Counted from the stretch's first letter, positions 1-9,567 are shown. The stretch is 64,000 bases of DNA from Prevotella heparinolytica (GCF_004342845.1 NZ_SLXB01000003.1:62001-126000); one strand, 5' to 3'. Notes: generated from the sequence alone by a model not told the origin. Program-made: numbers and translations.

Positions 1-622
1 GTTCCGCTTCGCGGGGAGGATAAGGTTTGCGCCAGTTGGGGGTACTATGGTAAGGGTCGTCCTTAGGTCCATACAGATAAACGTTCATCTTGTTTCTGCC
101 GTAAAATTCGAGCTGGCGCATACGGGCTTCATGACTCCACGGTGTACCGTAAAATCCCTCTACCACACCCCGGTATGGCACATCCGGATAGTCGGTTATT
201 TCAACCAAAGGCAATTTGCCCAAAGCAAGCAGTTGGGCAAGAGTCTGTACACCGTAATACACTCCTCGTTCGTCGGCACCTGCAATAACCATACGGTCTT
301 TAGCTATTTTCAGGAAATAGCCTTCCGGCTTTTGCGGAATCCGGTTCCGGTATTCCCTGACCGCCTTATCTCCTTTCACACCGACAAATATGCGAAAAGA
401 AGCCTTCAATGCCTCCCCCGGCATCAGTCGGCGAAGCAGTGACAAGGCAGATCCACCATACAGCGAATCGGATGCCCATAGTCTGTATTGCGCAGGGATA
501 TTTACCGAATCACTTTGAGATACATACTCTTGAGGGGTAGGTTGCAGATGAAAGTCTTGTGCGCGAAGCACGGCTATCGTCAGCAGACCGAAAGTTGCAA
601 ATAACAGCAGTTTTTTCTTCAT
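1..622 (-). CDS. GH84 beta-N-acetylglucosaminidase (O-GlcNAcase-like), 3' end outside window
   Basis: The first 207 codons of a secreted glycoside hydrolase; the gene runs off the left edge. A signal peptide (residues 1-21, ending AVLRAQ) is followed by an N-terminal alpha/beta domain of the type seen in GH20/GH84 enzymes, and then the start of the catalytic barrel near residue 150 with RGVVEGFYGTPWS, NKMNVYLYGPKDDPYH and PNWRKPYPP. These match my recollection of the Bacteroides GH84 enzyme that removes GlcNAc from proteins and glycans. The catalytic Asp pair lies beyond the window, so activity cannot be judged. The ATG at 620-622 is only 10 bases after the nadD stop, which suggests co-transcription with gmk-nadD, an odd partner for a periplasmic glycosidase. 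Confidence 0.9.
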   Translation of the reverse strand, partial: MKKKLLLFATFGLLTIAVLRAQDFHLQPTPQEYVSQSDSVNIPAQYRLWASDSLYGGSALSLLRRLMPGEALKASFRIFVGVKGDKAVREYRNRIPQKPEGYFLKIAKDRMVIAGADERGVYYGVQTLAQLLALGKLPLVEITDYPDVPYRGVVEGFYGTPWSHEARMRQLEFYGRNKMNVYLYGPKDDPYHSTPNWRKPYPPREAE

Positions 623-632
623 AACAAATGTT

Positions 633-1214
633 TTATGGTATTAAAGGGGTTTGTTTTAATCGTTCGTACACAGCCGGATGGAGAAAATAACGTATATCTT
701 TCCCCTCGTCCAATGCCTTGCGTATAAAAGTAGAACTGATTTCGAATACGGGCGAAGAGGTCAGGCTCACGCCTTGTGGCAAAGAGGCCGCATCTATCGG
801 ATAGCCCGGACGAGGATAAATGATAATCCGGTTTTCTGCAAGTATGCGTTCCGACTCGTACCATCGAGGAAAGAGCATCCAATTATCCGCCCCCATTATG
901 AGGGAGAAAATGCAGTGCGGATAAGTACGCTTCAGTTCATCCAAAGTATGAATCGTATAAGAAGGGCGAGGCAAATGAAACTCAAAATCGGATGCGCGGA
1001 ATTTCGGATAACTTTCAATGGCAAGCTTCACCAGTTCCAAACGAAACGTATCGTCCATCAGCTTCTTTTCCTCCTTCAAAGGGTTGTGGGGAGTAACCAT
1101 AAACCACACCTCATCCAACCCTTCGTATTCGCAAAGATAATTGGCAAGAGCCAAATGACCGATATGAACCGGATTGAACGAACCACTGAAGACTCCGACT
1201 CTCAAGGGATTCAT
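633..1214 (-). CDS. nadD: Nicotinate-nucleotide adenylyltransferase
   Basis: 193 residues, normal for NadD, which joins ATP and nicotinate mononucleotide to make deamido-NAD in NAD synthesis. The nucleotidyltransferase signature [10 protein letters not shown] sits at residues 11-20, with the HxGH motif at 17-20, and the C-terminal [20 protein letters not shown] carries the second (I/V)SST.IR signature of the family. Its ATG overlaps the gmk stop by four bases (ATGA), so the two are translationally coupled. The downstream gene is the GH84 glycosidase. Confidence 0.95.
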   Translation of the reverse strand: MNPLRVGVFSGSFNPVHIGHLALANYLCEYEGLDEVWFMVTPHNPLKEEKKLMDDTFRLELVKLAIESYPKFRASDFEFHLPRPSYTIHTLDELKRTYPHCIFSLIMGADNWMLFPRWYESERILAENRIIIYPRPGYPIDAASLPQGVSLTSSPVFEISSTFIRKALDEGKDIRYFLHPAVYERLKQTPLIP

Positions 1215-1774
1215 CGCTCCAAGAATTGAGTAATTACTTCTAAAGCTTCTGTCTTGGCATCCTCCAGATTGTCATTCACAATCACCGTGTCGAACTTCGA
1301 GGCAAAACCAAGTTCGTATTCCGCCTTTGCCACACGGCTTTCAATAACTTCGGGAGCATCTGTTCCACGCCCCACCAAGCGTTTGCGCAGTTCCTCTACC
1401 GAGGGAGGCTGGATGAAGACAGACAAAGCACGCTCGCCATAAAACTTCTTTATGTTGCAACCGCCCACCACATCTACATCAAATACCACATTCTGTCCTT
1501 CGGCCAGTTGTTTCTCTACTTGTGCCTTCAACGTTCCGTAAAAACGATCTTGATATACTTCCTCATACTCCAGAAATTCATCATTGGCTATGCGACGACG
1601 AAACTCTTCAGGAGTCAGGAAGAAATACTCCACCCCGTCCTTTTCCGTTCCACGAGGAGGACGGCTGGTGGCCGAAACGGAAAATGACAGATTCAGGTTC
1701 TGCGTCAGCAGATAATTGATAATCGTCGACTTGCCCGAACCCGAAGGAGCTGAAAAGATGATAAGTTTGCCCAT
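1211..1774 (-). CDS. gmk: Guanylate kinase
   Basis: 187 residues, slightly shorter than the E. coli enzyme. It phosphorylates GMP to GDP in the cytosol. The P-loop [10 protein letters not shown] is at residues 8-17, followed by the GMP-binding stretch [19 protein letters not shown] and the lid region ending [13 protein letters not shown]. The order yicC-gmk-nadD is transcribed leftwards. The 120-base gap upstream of gmk contains a foldable leader ending in a U-run (see 1799-1880), so gmk expression may be attenuated separately from yicC. Confidence 0.95.
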   Translation of the reverse strand: MGKLIIFSAPSGSGKSTIINYLLTQNLNLSFSVSATSRPPRGTEKDGVEYFFLTPEEFRRRIANDEFLEYEEVYQDRFYGTLKAQVEKQLAEGQNVVFDVDVVGGCNIKKFYGERALSVFIQPPSVEELRKRLVGRGTDAPEVIESRVAKAEYELGFASKFDTVIVNDNLEDAKTEALEVITQFLER

Positions 1775-1798
1775 GCTAAGTATTATTATAAAAACATT

Positions 1799-1880
1799 TC
1801 AGGCATGGAATATATGGGCTGATAGTTTTGCATGACGGCTACGCAAGGCAACCCGAAACACCGTATAATCCCTGCCTGAG
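1799..1880 (-). promoter_or_regulatory. Structured leader or attenuator upstream of gmk
   Basis: Read on the minus strand, bases 1878-1864 (CAGGCAGGGATTATA) pair with 1814-1800 in 13 of 15 positions. Nested inside are a short helix GGGTT/AGCCC and a hairpin TTGCGT/ATGCAA. The outer helix is followed at once by AAATGTTTTTATAATAA, so the whole may act as a terminator or attenuator between yicC and gmk. I recognise no riboswitch class. Confidence 0.35.
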
Positions 1881-1894
1881 AGATAATACGAAAA

Positions 1895-2773
1895 TTACAT
1901 TACATTCAACACCTGTTCCTTGATTTGTTCCAATTCGTCCTTCATCTGCACAACAAGTTTTTGCATTTCCACATGATTGGATTTGCTGCCCAAAGTATTG
2001 ATTTCACGCCCCATCTCCTGAGCGATAAATCCTAACTTCTTACCTTGTCCGCTTCCGCTTTCCAACGTGTTGATAAAATATTTCAGATGATTGCCGAGGC
2101 GTTGCTTTTCCTCGTTTATATCCAGCTTTTCAATATAATAGATAAGTTCTTGTTCCAGACGGTTTTTATCATAATCCACGTTCAATGTTTTCTCCAAGGC
2201 ATCGGTAATGCGTTCTTTCACTTTGGCAACCCGTTCTTTTTCAAAAGGAACAACGGCTTCGAGCAGGCATGCGATATTGGCAATCTTTTCACGGAATTTC
2301 TTTTCGAGCGCCACTCCCTCCTGCTTACGAAAATCTACCAGAGAGTTAACAGCCTCTTCTACGGCCGAATGAACCAACGCCCATTCTTCTTCGCTCAACT
2401 CTTGCGTTTCGTTCTTGGTCATCACGTCCGGCATGCGGAGCAAAGTCGAAAACCAGTCTTCCGGTTCGGGAATTCCCAATGTCTCCGACAAAAATTTGAT
2501 GCGCTCGTAATACGCAGTCACCAACTCCTGATTAATGGGAGTGGCAAGTTGTTCGGTATCTTTTTTTTCAACCCAAAGGCAGAAATCCACCTTGCCACGC
2601 TCCAGCACTTTGGAAATTTCATTACGAATCTCTATCTCTTTCTCCCGATATAAAGGAGCGATGCGGGCCGACAGATCCATCGCTTTACTGTTAAGCGACT
2701 TAATTTCGACGTTCACTTTCTTATCAGGCAACTCGACTATTGCTTTGCCGTAGCCTGTCATGGATTGTATCAT
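1895..2773 (-). CDS. YicC/YloC-family endoribonuclease
   Basis: 292 residues. The N-terminal MIQSMTGYGKA signature and the C-terminal block with LGFIAQEMGREINTLGSKSN (DUF1732) define the YicC/YloC family, whose studied members are RNA endonucleases or adaptors in RNA decay. The middle section is rich in Glu and Lys and likely helical. It starts the leftward yicC-gmk-nadD-GH84 run and has its own -7 box at 2791-2798. Family assignment is secure; the exact RNA substrate is unknown. Confidence 0.9.
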   Translation of the reverse strand: MIQSMTGYGKAIVELPDKKVNVEIKSLNSKAMDLSARIAPLYREKEIEIRNEISKVLERGKVDFCLWVEKKDTEQLATPINQELVTAYYERIKFLSETLGIPEPEDWFSTLLRMPDVMTKNETQELSEEEWALVHSAVEEAVNSLVDFRKQEGVALEKKFREKIANIACLLEAVVPFEKERVAKVKERITDALEKTLNVDYDKNRLEQELIYYIEKLDINEEKQRLGNHLKYFINTLESGSGQGKKLGFIAQEMGREINTLGSKSNHVEMQKLVVQMKDELEQIKEQVLNVM

Positions 2774-2790
2774 AATGTTATAGTTTTGTG

Positions 2791-2798
2791 CAAAAGTA
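2791..2798 (-). promoter_or_regulatory. Predicted -7 box for yicC operon
   Basis: CAAAAGTA on the plus strand reads TACTTTTG on the minus strand, matching the Bacteroides -7 consensus TAnnTTTG, 18 bases before the yicC ATG. Confidence 0.55.
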
Positions 2799-2830
2799 CG
2801 TGATTATTTTAATTACTGAAAATAATCATG

Positions 2831-2838
2831 TAAATTTG
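2831..2838 (+). promoter_or_regulatory. Predicted -7 box for tsaB operon
   Basis: TAAATTTG matches TAnnTTTG, 26 bases before the tsaB ATG. It is back to back with the yicC promoter, giving a short divergent control region. Confidence 0.5.
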
Positions 2839-2864
2839 CCACAACAAAATCAAGAATAAGAGTT

Positions 2865-3557
2865 ATGTCATGTATTTTACATATTGAGACATCCACTTCC
2901 GCATGCTCCGTGGCTGTGAGCGAAGACGGACAGAATGTTTTCAAAAAAGAAGACTTGAACGGCCCCTCGCATGCTGTTTCATTAGGAGTTTTTGTAGACG
3001 AAGCACTTTCGTTCGCCGACAATCATGCCATGCCGTTGGATGCGGTTGCCGTAAGTTGCGGCCCGGGCTCTTATACAGGACTGCGTATCGGCGTATCTAT
3101 GGCAAAAGGAATCTGCTACGGACGCAACCTGCCTCTGATAGGATTACAGACCTTGCAAGTGCAATGCGTTCCGGTATTGCTCTACCATGAAGAACTGCCC
3201 GACGATGCCTTACTATGTTCGATGATCGACGCCCGCCGCATGGAAGTTTATGCAGCCGTTTACGATCGGGCACTGAAACCTCTTCGGGATATAGCGGCCG
3301 ATATTGTAAACGAAGACTCATACGCGGAATTTTTGGATAAGCATCCTGTCTATTTCTTCGGCGACGGCGCAGCAAAATGCAAAGGCAAAATCAAGCATCC
3401 CAATGCGCGTTTCATTGACGGCATTCGCCCTTTGGCAAGTATGATGCAGCCATTGGCAGAAAAAGCGATAGCTGAAAAAGACTTTAAAGACGTGGCCTAT
3501 TTCGAACCGTTTTATCTGAAAGAGTTTGTTGCCGGTACGCCCAAAAAACTTTTGTGA
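2865..3557 (+). CDS. tsaB: tRNA threonylcarbamoyladenosine biosynthesis protein TsaB
   Basis: 230 residues. TsaB is the scaffold partner of TsaD in making t6A37 in tRNAs that read ANN codons. The N-terminal ASKHA-fold strand ILHIETSTSACSVAVSEDG and the motif CGPGSYTGLRIGVSMAKG (around residues 66-83) are typical; the protein lacks the metal-binding His motif of TsaD, as expected for TsaB. First gene of a rightward run through rseP. Confidence 0.93.
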   Translation: MSCILHIETSTSACSVAVSEDGQNVFKKEDLNGPSHAVSLGVFVDEALSFADNHAMPLDAVAVSCGPGSYTGLRIGVSMAKGICYGRNLPLIGLQTLQVQCVPVLLYHEELPDDALLCSMIDARRMEVYAAVYDRALKPLRDIAADIVNEDSYAEFLDKHPVYFFGDGAAKCKGKIKHPNARFIDGIRPLASMMQPLAEKAIAEKDFKDVAYFEPFYLKEFVAGTPKKLL

Positions 3558-3613
3558 AAAATGACAATTTCAGGTATTATCAATTATCAACAGCCAATAA
3601 TCAATTTAGAGAA

Positions 3614-4234
3614 ATGCAATATAACACTCAACAAAAACGAATGCCTCTGCCCGAATACGGTCGGAGCATCCAGAACATGGTAGACCATGCGCTTACGATT
3701 GAGAACCGTGCAGAACGCCAACGTTGTGCAAATACAATTATCAATATCATGGGGAGCATGTTCCCTCATCTGCGCGATGTGCCCGACTTCAAACACAAGC
3801 TGTGGGATCATCTTGCCATCATGTCCGGCTTTCAGTTGGACATCGACTATCCATACGAAATTATACGCAAGGATAACCTGAACACCAAACCGGAAAACGT
3901 CCCCTACCCCAGTACTAAAATCCGTTATCGCCATTATGGGCGTACGATGGAAGTATTGATAAAGAAAGCCATCGAATTTCCTGAAGGAGAAGAAAAGCAG
4001 AATCTGGTAGCATTGATCTGTAACCATATGAAGAAAGACTATATGGCTTGGAACAAAGATACTGTCGACGACCGCAAGATAGCAGACGACCTTTACGAGC
4101 TGTCCAACGGTAAATTGCAGATGACCGATAGCATCATCCGCCTTATGACGGAACGGATCGACCAAAACTATCGTCCGAAGGCAAACAGTCAAGGTAACCG
4201 GAACAACAACCGGAACAATAAGAAGAAATATTAA
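3614..4234 (+). CDS. DUF4290 family protein
   Basis: 206 residues from the ATG at 3614, which gives MQYNTQQKRMPLPEYGRSI, the usual start of this Bacteroidota-only family. An upstream in-frame ATG at 3554 overlaps the tsaB stop but would add 20 residues without family likeness. The protein is soluble, with no signal peptide; the core includes RCANTIINIMGSMFPHLRDV and a basic, Asn-rich tail (NRNNNRNNKKKY). The function is not known. It is conserved next to murA in Bacteroides as far as I recall, which hints at an envelope or housekeeping role. Confidence 0.85.
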   Translation: MQYNTQQKRMPLPEYGRSIQNMVDHALTIENRAERQRCANTIINIMGSMFPHLRDVPDFKHKLWDHLAIMSGFQLDIDYPYEIIRKDNLNTKPENVPYPSTKIRYRHYGRTMEVLIKKAIEFPEGEEKQNLVALICNHMKKDYMAWNKDTVDDRKIADDLYELSNGKLQMTDSIIRLMTERIDQNYRPKANSQGNRNNNRNNKKKY

Positions 4235-4279
4235 GAGATTCTCAATTTGATACCTCATTTTATTAATAGATAAGACGAC

Positions 4280-5584
4280 ATGGCATCATTTGTAATCGAA
4301 GGAGGACACAGTCTTCGCGGCGACATTTACCCTCAGGGTGCAAAGAACGAGGTTCTGCAAATAGTCTGCGCCACATTGCTCACCGCCGAAGAGGTAACGG
4401 TACACAATATACCGGATATTCTGGATGTCAACAACCTTATACAATTGATGAGGGATATGGGAGTTTCTGTCTCAAAGAAGGGCATCGACACATACAGCTT
4501 TCGGGCAGAAAACATTGACTTCAACTATCTGAAGAGTGATGAGTTTTTGAAAAAATGTTCCAGTCTTCGCGGTTCCGTCATGCTGGTGGGTCCCATGGTG
4601 ACACGCTTCGGCAAAGCAATGATTTCCAAACCGGGAGGCGACAAAATAGGACGCCGCCGTCTGGATACTCATTTCATCGGCATCCGGAATTTAGGAGCCG
4701 ATTTTGTCTACAACGAAGTGCGCGAAGTTTACGAAATATCGGCGGGACGACTGCAAGGCACATACATGCTGCTCGACGAAGCATCCGTAACGGGAACAGC
4801 CAACATCGTAATGGCTGCTGTTCTGGCCAAAGGCAAGACCACCATCTATAATGCCGCTTGCGAACCTTACATACAACAATTATGCAGAATGCTGAATCGG
4901 ATGGGAGCCAGAATAGAAGGCATCGCTTCCAACCTCCTCACCATCGAAGGAGTAGATGAACTGCACGGCACCGAGCATACCATTCTGCCGGATATGATCG
5001 AGGTGGGCAGCTTCATCGGCATGGCGGCTATGACGCAGAGCGAACTGACCATAAAAAATGTCTCACACCGGAACTTGGGCATAATTCCCGACAGTTTCCG
5101 CCGCCTCGGCATCAAGATGGAACAACGTGGAGACGATATCCATGTGCCTGCACAAGACAATTATCAGATAGAATCTTTCATAGATGGTTCCATTATGAGC
5201 ATTGCAGATGCGCCGTGGCCGGGATTGACGCCGGACTTGCTCAGCGTGATGCTGGTAGTTGCCACTCAGGCAAAAGGAAGCGTACTCATCCATCAGAAAA
5301 TGTTCGAAAGCCGCCTGTTCTTTGTGGACAAACTGATAGACATGGGGGCGCAAATCATCTTGTGCGACCCGCACCGGGCTGTTGTCATCGGGCATAATCA
5401 TGGCTTCAAACTGCGTGGAGGCAATATGACCTCACCTGATATTCGTGCCGGCATCGCCTTACTGATAGCCGCCATGAGTGCAAACGGCATCAGCCGCATA
5501 CATAATATCGAACAGATAGACCGCGGATACCAGAACATCGAAGGGCGACTGAATGCGCTTGGAGCAAGAATCACGAGAATATGA
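4280..5584 (+). CDS. murA: UDP-N-acetylglucosamine 1-carboxyvinyltransferase (MurA)
   Basis: 434 residues, full length. MurA transfers enolpyruvate from PEP to UDP-GlcNAc, the first committed step of peptidoglycan synthesis. The substrate lysine is in GAKNEVLQ (Lys22), and the C-terminal [20 protein letters not shown] matches the family. The loop that in E. coli carries catalytic Cys115 (GGCAIGARPVDLH) here reads [13 protein letters not shown], placing Asp121 (codon 4640-4642, GAC) where the Cys should be. The same Cys-to-Asp exchange is known in Mycobacterium and Chlamydia MurA and makes them insensitive to fosfomycin. The stop overlaps the rimM start by four bases. Confidence 0.95.
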   Translation: MASFVIEGGHSLRGDIYPQGAKNEVLQIVCATLLTAEEVTVHNIPDILDVNNLIQLMRDMGVSVSKKGIDTYSFRAENIDFNYLKSDEFLKKCSSLRGSVMLVGPMVTRFGKAMISKPGGDKIGRRRLDTHFIGIRNLGADFVYNEVREVYEISAGRLQGTYMLLDEASVTGTANIVMAAVLAKGKTTIYNAACEPYIQQLCRMLNRMGARIEGIASNLLTIEGVDELHGTEHTILPDMIEVGSFIGMAAMTQSELTIKNVSHRNLGIIPDSFRRLGIKMEQRGDDIHVPAQDNYQIESFIDGSIMSIADAPWPGLTPDLLSVMLVVATQAKGSVLIHQKMFESRLFFVDKLIDMGAQIILCDPHRAVVIGHNHGFKLRGGNMTSPDIRAGIALLIAAMSANGISRIHNIEQIDRGYQNIEGRLNALGARITRI

Positions 5585-6120
5585 TAAAGAAAGAAGACGT
5601 ATATAAGATAGGTATATTCAATAAGCCTCACGGAATTCACGGAGAGTTATCATTCACTTTTACGGATGACATCTTCGATCGGGTGGAAGCAGAGTATCTT
5701 ATCTGCCTAATAGATGGGATCTTGGTTCCTTTCTTTCTGGAGGAATACCGTTTCCGTTCGGACACCACTGCCCTTGTCAAACTGGAGGGAGTGGACACCG
5801 CAGAACGTGCCCGCATGTTCACCAATACGGAAGTATATTTCCCGGTCAAGCATGCAGAAGGGCATGAACCGGAGGAGCTGAGCTGGGATTTCTTCGTGGG
5901 TTTCCGCATGGAAGAGGTGCACCACGGCAAACTGGGAGAAATTGTATATGTAGATACCTCGACCATCAATGCCCTTTTCACAGTAGCCTATCAGGGAGAA
6001 GAAATCCTGATTCCTGCACAGGAAGATTTCATCGTGGATATCGACCGGAAGCATAAAGTCATCACGATGGACTTGCCGGAAGGCCTGCTGGCATTGGACG
6101 ATATGGAAGAGTTTAATTAG
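5581..6120 (+). CDS. rimM: Ribosome maturation factor RimM
   Basis: 179 residues with the N-terminal RimM barrel ([15 protein letters not shown] near residue 11) and the C-terminal PRC-like barrel ([13 protein letters not shown] onward, ending [12 protein letters not shown]). RimM binds the 30S head with S19 and aids 16S rRNA processing. Its ATG overlaps the murA stop (ATGA), so it is coupled to murA; in many bacteria rimM sits instead with rpsP and trmD. Confidence 0.93.
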   Translation: MIKKEDVYKIGIFNKPHGIHGELSFTFTDDIFDRVEAEYLICLIDGILVPFFLEEYRFRSDTTALVKLEGVDTAERARMFTNTEVYFPVKHAEGHEPEELSWDFFVGFRMEEVHHGKLGEIVYVDTSTINALFTVAYQGEEILIPAQEDFIVDIDRKHKVITMDLPEGLLALDDMEEFN

Positions 6121-6136
6121 GAATGAAATATAGATA

Positions 6137-7006
6137 TTGGAAAAGAAGAAGAAGAAGAAACGAAACAAAGCTTTCTGGAGCAATATCAAGTTCAAGTATA
6201 AGCTGACCGTCATCAACGAGAATACGCTTGAAGAAGTCGTCGGACTGCGTGTATCCAAGTTGAACGGAATCTCCGTATTGCTTTCCGTGTTGACCATCCT
6301 GTTTCTGATAGCGGCAGTCATTATAGCTTTTACTCCCTTGCGCAACTACCTGCCCGGATACATGAACAGTGAAATCCGTGCCCAAGTGGTGGAGAATGCA
6401 CTGCGTGTAGATTCGCTCCAACAGTTGGTGGACAGACAGAACCTATATATCATGAATATTCAGGACATCCTTTCGGGCAAGATAAAAGCGGATACCGTGC
6501 AGTCTATCGACTCGCTGACCAGTATGCGCGAAGATTCGCTCATGGAACGTACACAACGGGAAGCCGAATTCCGCAAGCAATATGAGGAAACGGAAAAATA
6601 CAACCTGACAAGTATCACAGCCCGTCCCGAAGTAGACGGACTGATTTTCTACCGTCCCACGCGTGGCATGATTTCGTCCGCCTTCGATGCCGATACAAAG
6701 CATTTCGGCACGGACATCGCCGCCAATCCGGGCGAAAGCGTCTTGGCTACGTTAGACGGTACCGTCATACTGAGTACCTACACCGCCGAAACCGGCTATC
6801 TGATAGAGATACAGCATAATCAGGATTTCGTATCGGTATACAAGCACTGCGGTTCTTTGCTGAAACGGGAAGGAGATGACGTAAAAGGTGGCGAAGCCAT
6901 TGCATTAGTAGGAAACACCGGGCAACTCTCTACCGGGCCACACCTCCATTTCGAATTGTGGCACAAAGGGAAAGCTGTAAACCCGGAACTTTATATCGTG
7001 TTTTAA
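6137..7006 (+). CDS. M23 (LytM) family peptidoglycan endopeptidase, membrane anchored
   Basis: 289 residues from a TTG start at 6137; the only nearby ATG (6123) runs into a stop after two codons. A lysine-rich cytoplasmic start is followed by one membrane span (about 47-69), a coiled-coil-like stretch (78-155), and a C-terminal M23 domain (about 175-289). The zinc ligands are all present: His189 and Asp193 in HFGTD, and His269/His271 in HLHFE, so it should be an active endopeptidase rather than an activator. It probably cleaves cross-links on the periplasmic side. It lies between rimM and dxr in the same direction, 16 bases after rimM. Confidence 0.9.
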   Translation: MEKKKKKKRNKAFWSNIKFKYKLTVINENTLEEVVGLRVSKLNGISVLLSVLTILFLIAAVIIAFTPLRNYLPGYMNSEIRAQVVENALRVDSLQQLVDRQNLYIMNIQDILSGKIKADTVQSIDSLTSMREDSLMERTQREAEFRKQYEETEKYNLTSITARPEVDGLIFYRPTRGMISSAFDADTKHFGTDIAANPGESVLATLDGTVILSTYTAETGYLIEIQHNQDFVSVYKHCGSLLKREGDDVKGGEAIALVGNTGQLSTGPHLHFELWHKGKAVNPELYIVF

Positions 7007-7008
7007 TT

Positions 7009-8166
7009 ATGAAGAAACGAATTGCCATACTTGGCTCTACCGGTTCCATCGGCACACAAGCATTGCAGGTCATCGAGGAGCACCCCGACCGGTATGAAGC
7101 GTACGTGCTGACAGCCAACAACCGTGTAGAGGAGCTCATCGCTCAAGCCCGTAAGTTCAAGCCCGAAGCGGTGGTAATAGCCAACGAATCGAAATACAGC
7201 CTGCTAAAAGAGGAACTTGCCGACCTGCCCATCAAGGTATATGCCGGCGAAGAGGCTCTCTGCCAGATTGTGTCCGAAGCACCTATCGACATGGTGCTGA
7301 CAGCCATGGTGGGATATGCCGGACTGAAACCGACCATGAACGCCATCCGCGCCCACAAACCGATAGCACTTGCAAATAAGGAAACCTTGGTAGTTGCCGG
7401 AGAACTGATTAACGAGCTGGCAAACCTTAGTAATGTGCCTATTCTGCCGGTAGATTCCGAACATTCCGCCGTCTTCCAATGTTTAGCCGGAGAGGTGGGA
7501 AATGCGATAGAAAAAGTGATACTGACCGCTTCGGGAGGACCGTTCCGCAGTTGCTCCATGCAGCAACTGGCAACAGTGACCAAAGTGCAGGCTTTGAAAC
7601 ATCCCAATTGGGAGATGGGAGCCAAAATCACCATAGATTCCGCCTCGATGATGAATAAGGGATTTGAAGTAATCGAAGCCAAATGGTTGTTCGGTGTACG
7701 TCCCGACCAAATAGAAGTGGTAGTACATCCGCAATCCGTCATCCATTCCATGATACAATTTGAAGACGGTGCCATAAAAGCACAACTTGGCATGCCTGAC
7801 ATGCGGCTGCCTATTCAGTATGCTTTCTCCTATCCCGACAGGCTGAAAGCATCTTTCCCGCGTCTGGACTTCAAACGATGCACGGAACTGACCTTCGAGG
7901 AACCGGACACCACACGTTTCCGCAACTTGGCTTTGGCATACGAGGCATTGCATCGTGCAGGAAATATGCCCTGCATCATCAATGCAGCCAACGAAGTGGT
8001 TGTCGCCGCTTTTCTGCAAGACAAGATTTCGTTTCTCGGCATGAGCGACGTGATAGAGAAAACCATGTCGCGCGCAGCCTTTATACAGAAGCCCAGCTAT
8101 GAGGATTATGTAGCTACGGATGCCGAAGCAAGACGGATTGCCGAGGAGACGATAAAACATGCGTGA
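7009..8166 (+). CDS. dxr: 1-deoxy-D-xylulose 5-phosphate reductoisomerase
   Basis: 385 residues from ATG 7009 (MKKRIAILGSTGSIGTQAL), two bases after the M23 stop. Dxr makes 2-C-methyl-erythritol 4-phosphate in the non-mevalonate isoprenoid route, feeding undecaprenol and menaquinone side chains. The NADPH-binding GSTGSIG, the LANKETLV motif, the metal-binding PVDSEHSA, and the catalytic SASMMNKGFEVIEA region are all intact. An upstream in-frame start inside the M23 gene is rejected because it adds 17 unrelated residues. Confidence 0.96.
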   Translation: MKKRIAILGSTGSIGTQALQVIEEHPDRYEAYVLTANNRVEELIAQARKFKPEAVVIANESKYSLLKEELADLPIKVYAGEEALCQIVSEAPIDMVLTAMVGYAGLKPTMNAIRAHKPIALANKETLVVAGELINELANLSNVPILPVDSEHSAVFQCLAGEVGNAIEKVILTASGGPFRSCSMQQLATVTKVQALKHPNWEMGAKITIDSASMMNKGFEVIEAKWLFGVRPDQIEVVVHPQSVIHSMIQFEDGAIKAQLGMPDMRLPIQYAFSYPDRLKASFPRLDFKRCTELTFEEPDTTRFRNLALAYEALHRAGNMPCIINAANEVVVAAFLQDKISFLGMSDVIEKTMSRAAFIQKPSYEDYVATDAEARRIAEETIKHA

Positions 8167-8232
8167 CAACCAAACAAGCCTTTCTTTGTTTTTAAGTAAT
8201 AAATTGTAAATCGTAAAATAGTAAATTATCAG

Positions 8233-9567
8233 ATGGAAACATTCTTGATTCGTGCCCTGCAACTCGTCATGAGCCTTTCGCTACTCGTCATTATCCACGA
8301 GGGAGGGCACTTCCTCTTTGCCCGTTTGTTCAAGACGCGGGTAGAGAAATTCTGTTTATTCTTTGACCCTTGGTTCACTTTATTCAAGTTCAAACCTAAA
8401 AACAGCGAAACGGAATACGGCATCGGATGGTTGCCCTTAGGGGGCTACGTAAAAATTGCCGGCATGATAGACGAGTCGATGGATACCGAGCAGATGAAAC
8501 AGCCCATGAAGCCTTGGGAATTCCGGGCCAAACCGGCATGGCAACGCCTGCTGATCATGGTGGGGGGCGTACTGTTCAACTTCCTGCTTGCCCTGTTCAT
8601 CTATTCCATGATACTTTTCACTTGGGGAGACGAATATATTCCGGTTCAGAAAGCGCCGTTGGGCATGGATTTTAATGAAACGGCCAAAACAATCGGATTC
8701 CGCGACGGTGACATCTTGATTTCAGCCGATGGAGTAGCATTCGAACGCTACGACGGCGATTTGCTGACCAGTATCGTAGATGCCCGTCAGGTAAGTGTGT
8801 TGCGCGATGGCAAATCTGTCTCCGTTTATATTCCCGAAGACATGATGAACCGCTTGCTGACCGACAGCGTACGATTCGCCAGCTTCCGTTATCCGTTCGT
8901 CGTCGACAGTGTAAGCGCCGGACGCCCTGCTGCTTTGGCCGGCTTGCAACCGGGCGACAGCATCACCGCACTGGACGGAAAGACAATCGCCTATTTCGAT
9001 TTCAAGGAGGAAATGACGAGACGCAAAAAAGCCGGCGACGCATCTCACGACGTGACTTTGACATACGTGCGCAACGGCATCACGGATACGCTGAGCTTGG
9101 CGACCGATGCCAACTATGAGATAGGCGTAATAGCGCGTGCGGCAACCAACAAGTTATTGCCCGTGGTACGCAAAGAGTATAGTTTCCTTTCTTCTTTTCC
9201 TGCCGGCATATCGTTGGGAGTAAAAACGCTGAAAGGCTACGTCGGCCAGATGAAATATCTTTTCTCGAAAGAAGGCGCCAAGCAGCTTGGAGGCTTCGGA
9301 ACCATCGGCAGTATCTTCCCGGCAACGTGGGACTGGCATCAGTTTTGGTACATGACGGCTTTCCTTTCCATCATCCTTGCCTTCATGAATATTTTGCCCA
9401 TTCCTGCACTGGACGGAGGCCATGTGTTGTTCCTGATATACGAGATTGTGGCACGCCGCAAGCCCAGCGACAAATTTATGGAACGCGCACAAATGGTAGG
9501 CATGTTCTTGCTGTTCGGTCTGCTGCTTTGGGCCAACTTCAATGATATATTGAGATATTTCTTCTGA
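8233..9567 (+). CDS. rseP: Site-2 protease RseP (M50, intramembrane zinc protease)
   Basis: 444 residues. The HExxH zinc motif is IIHEGGHFLFA (His22, Glu23, His26) in the first membrane helix; the second half of the active site is NILPIPALDGGHVLF near residue 393, where the Asp is the third ligand. Central periplasmic PDZ-type sequence is visible (SAGRPAALAGLQPGDSITAL). Such proteases cut anti-sigma factors and leftover signal peptides within the inner membrane. It is last in the tsaB-rseP run; the dxr-rseP order is conserved in many bacteria. Confidence 0.94.
   Translation: METFLIRALQLVMSLSLLVIIHEGGHFLFARLFKTRVEKFCLFFDPWFTLFKFKPKNSETEYGIGWLPLGGYVKIAGMIDESMDTEQMKQPMKPWEFRAKPAWQRLLIMVGGVLFNFLLALFIYSMILFTWGDEYIPVQKAPLGMDFNETAKTIGFRDGDILISADGVAFERYDGDLLTSIVDARQVSVLRDGKSVSVYIPEDMMNRLLTDSVRFASFRYPFVVDSVSAGRPAALAGLQPGDSITALDGKTIAYFDFKEEMTRRKKAGDASHDVTLTYVRNGITDTLSLATDANYEIGVIARAATNKLLPVVRKEYSFLSSFPAGISLGVKTLKGYVGQMKYLFSKEGAKQLGGFGTIGSIFPATWDWHQFWYMTAFLSIILAFMNILPIPALDGGHVLFLIYEIVARRKPSDKFMERAQMVGMFLLFGLLLWANFNDILRYFF

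Noticed and set aside
1799..1880. TPP riboswitch, because of a CTGAGAG-like string
   Set aside because: The string is on the wrong strand for the gene and the rest of the TPP core is missing; gmk and nadD are not thiamine genes.
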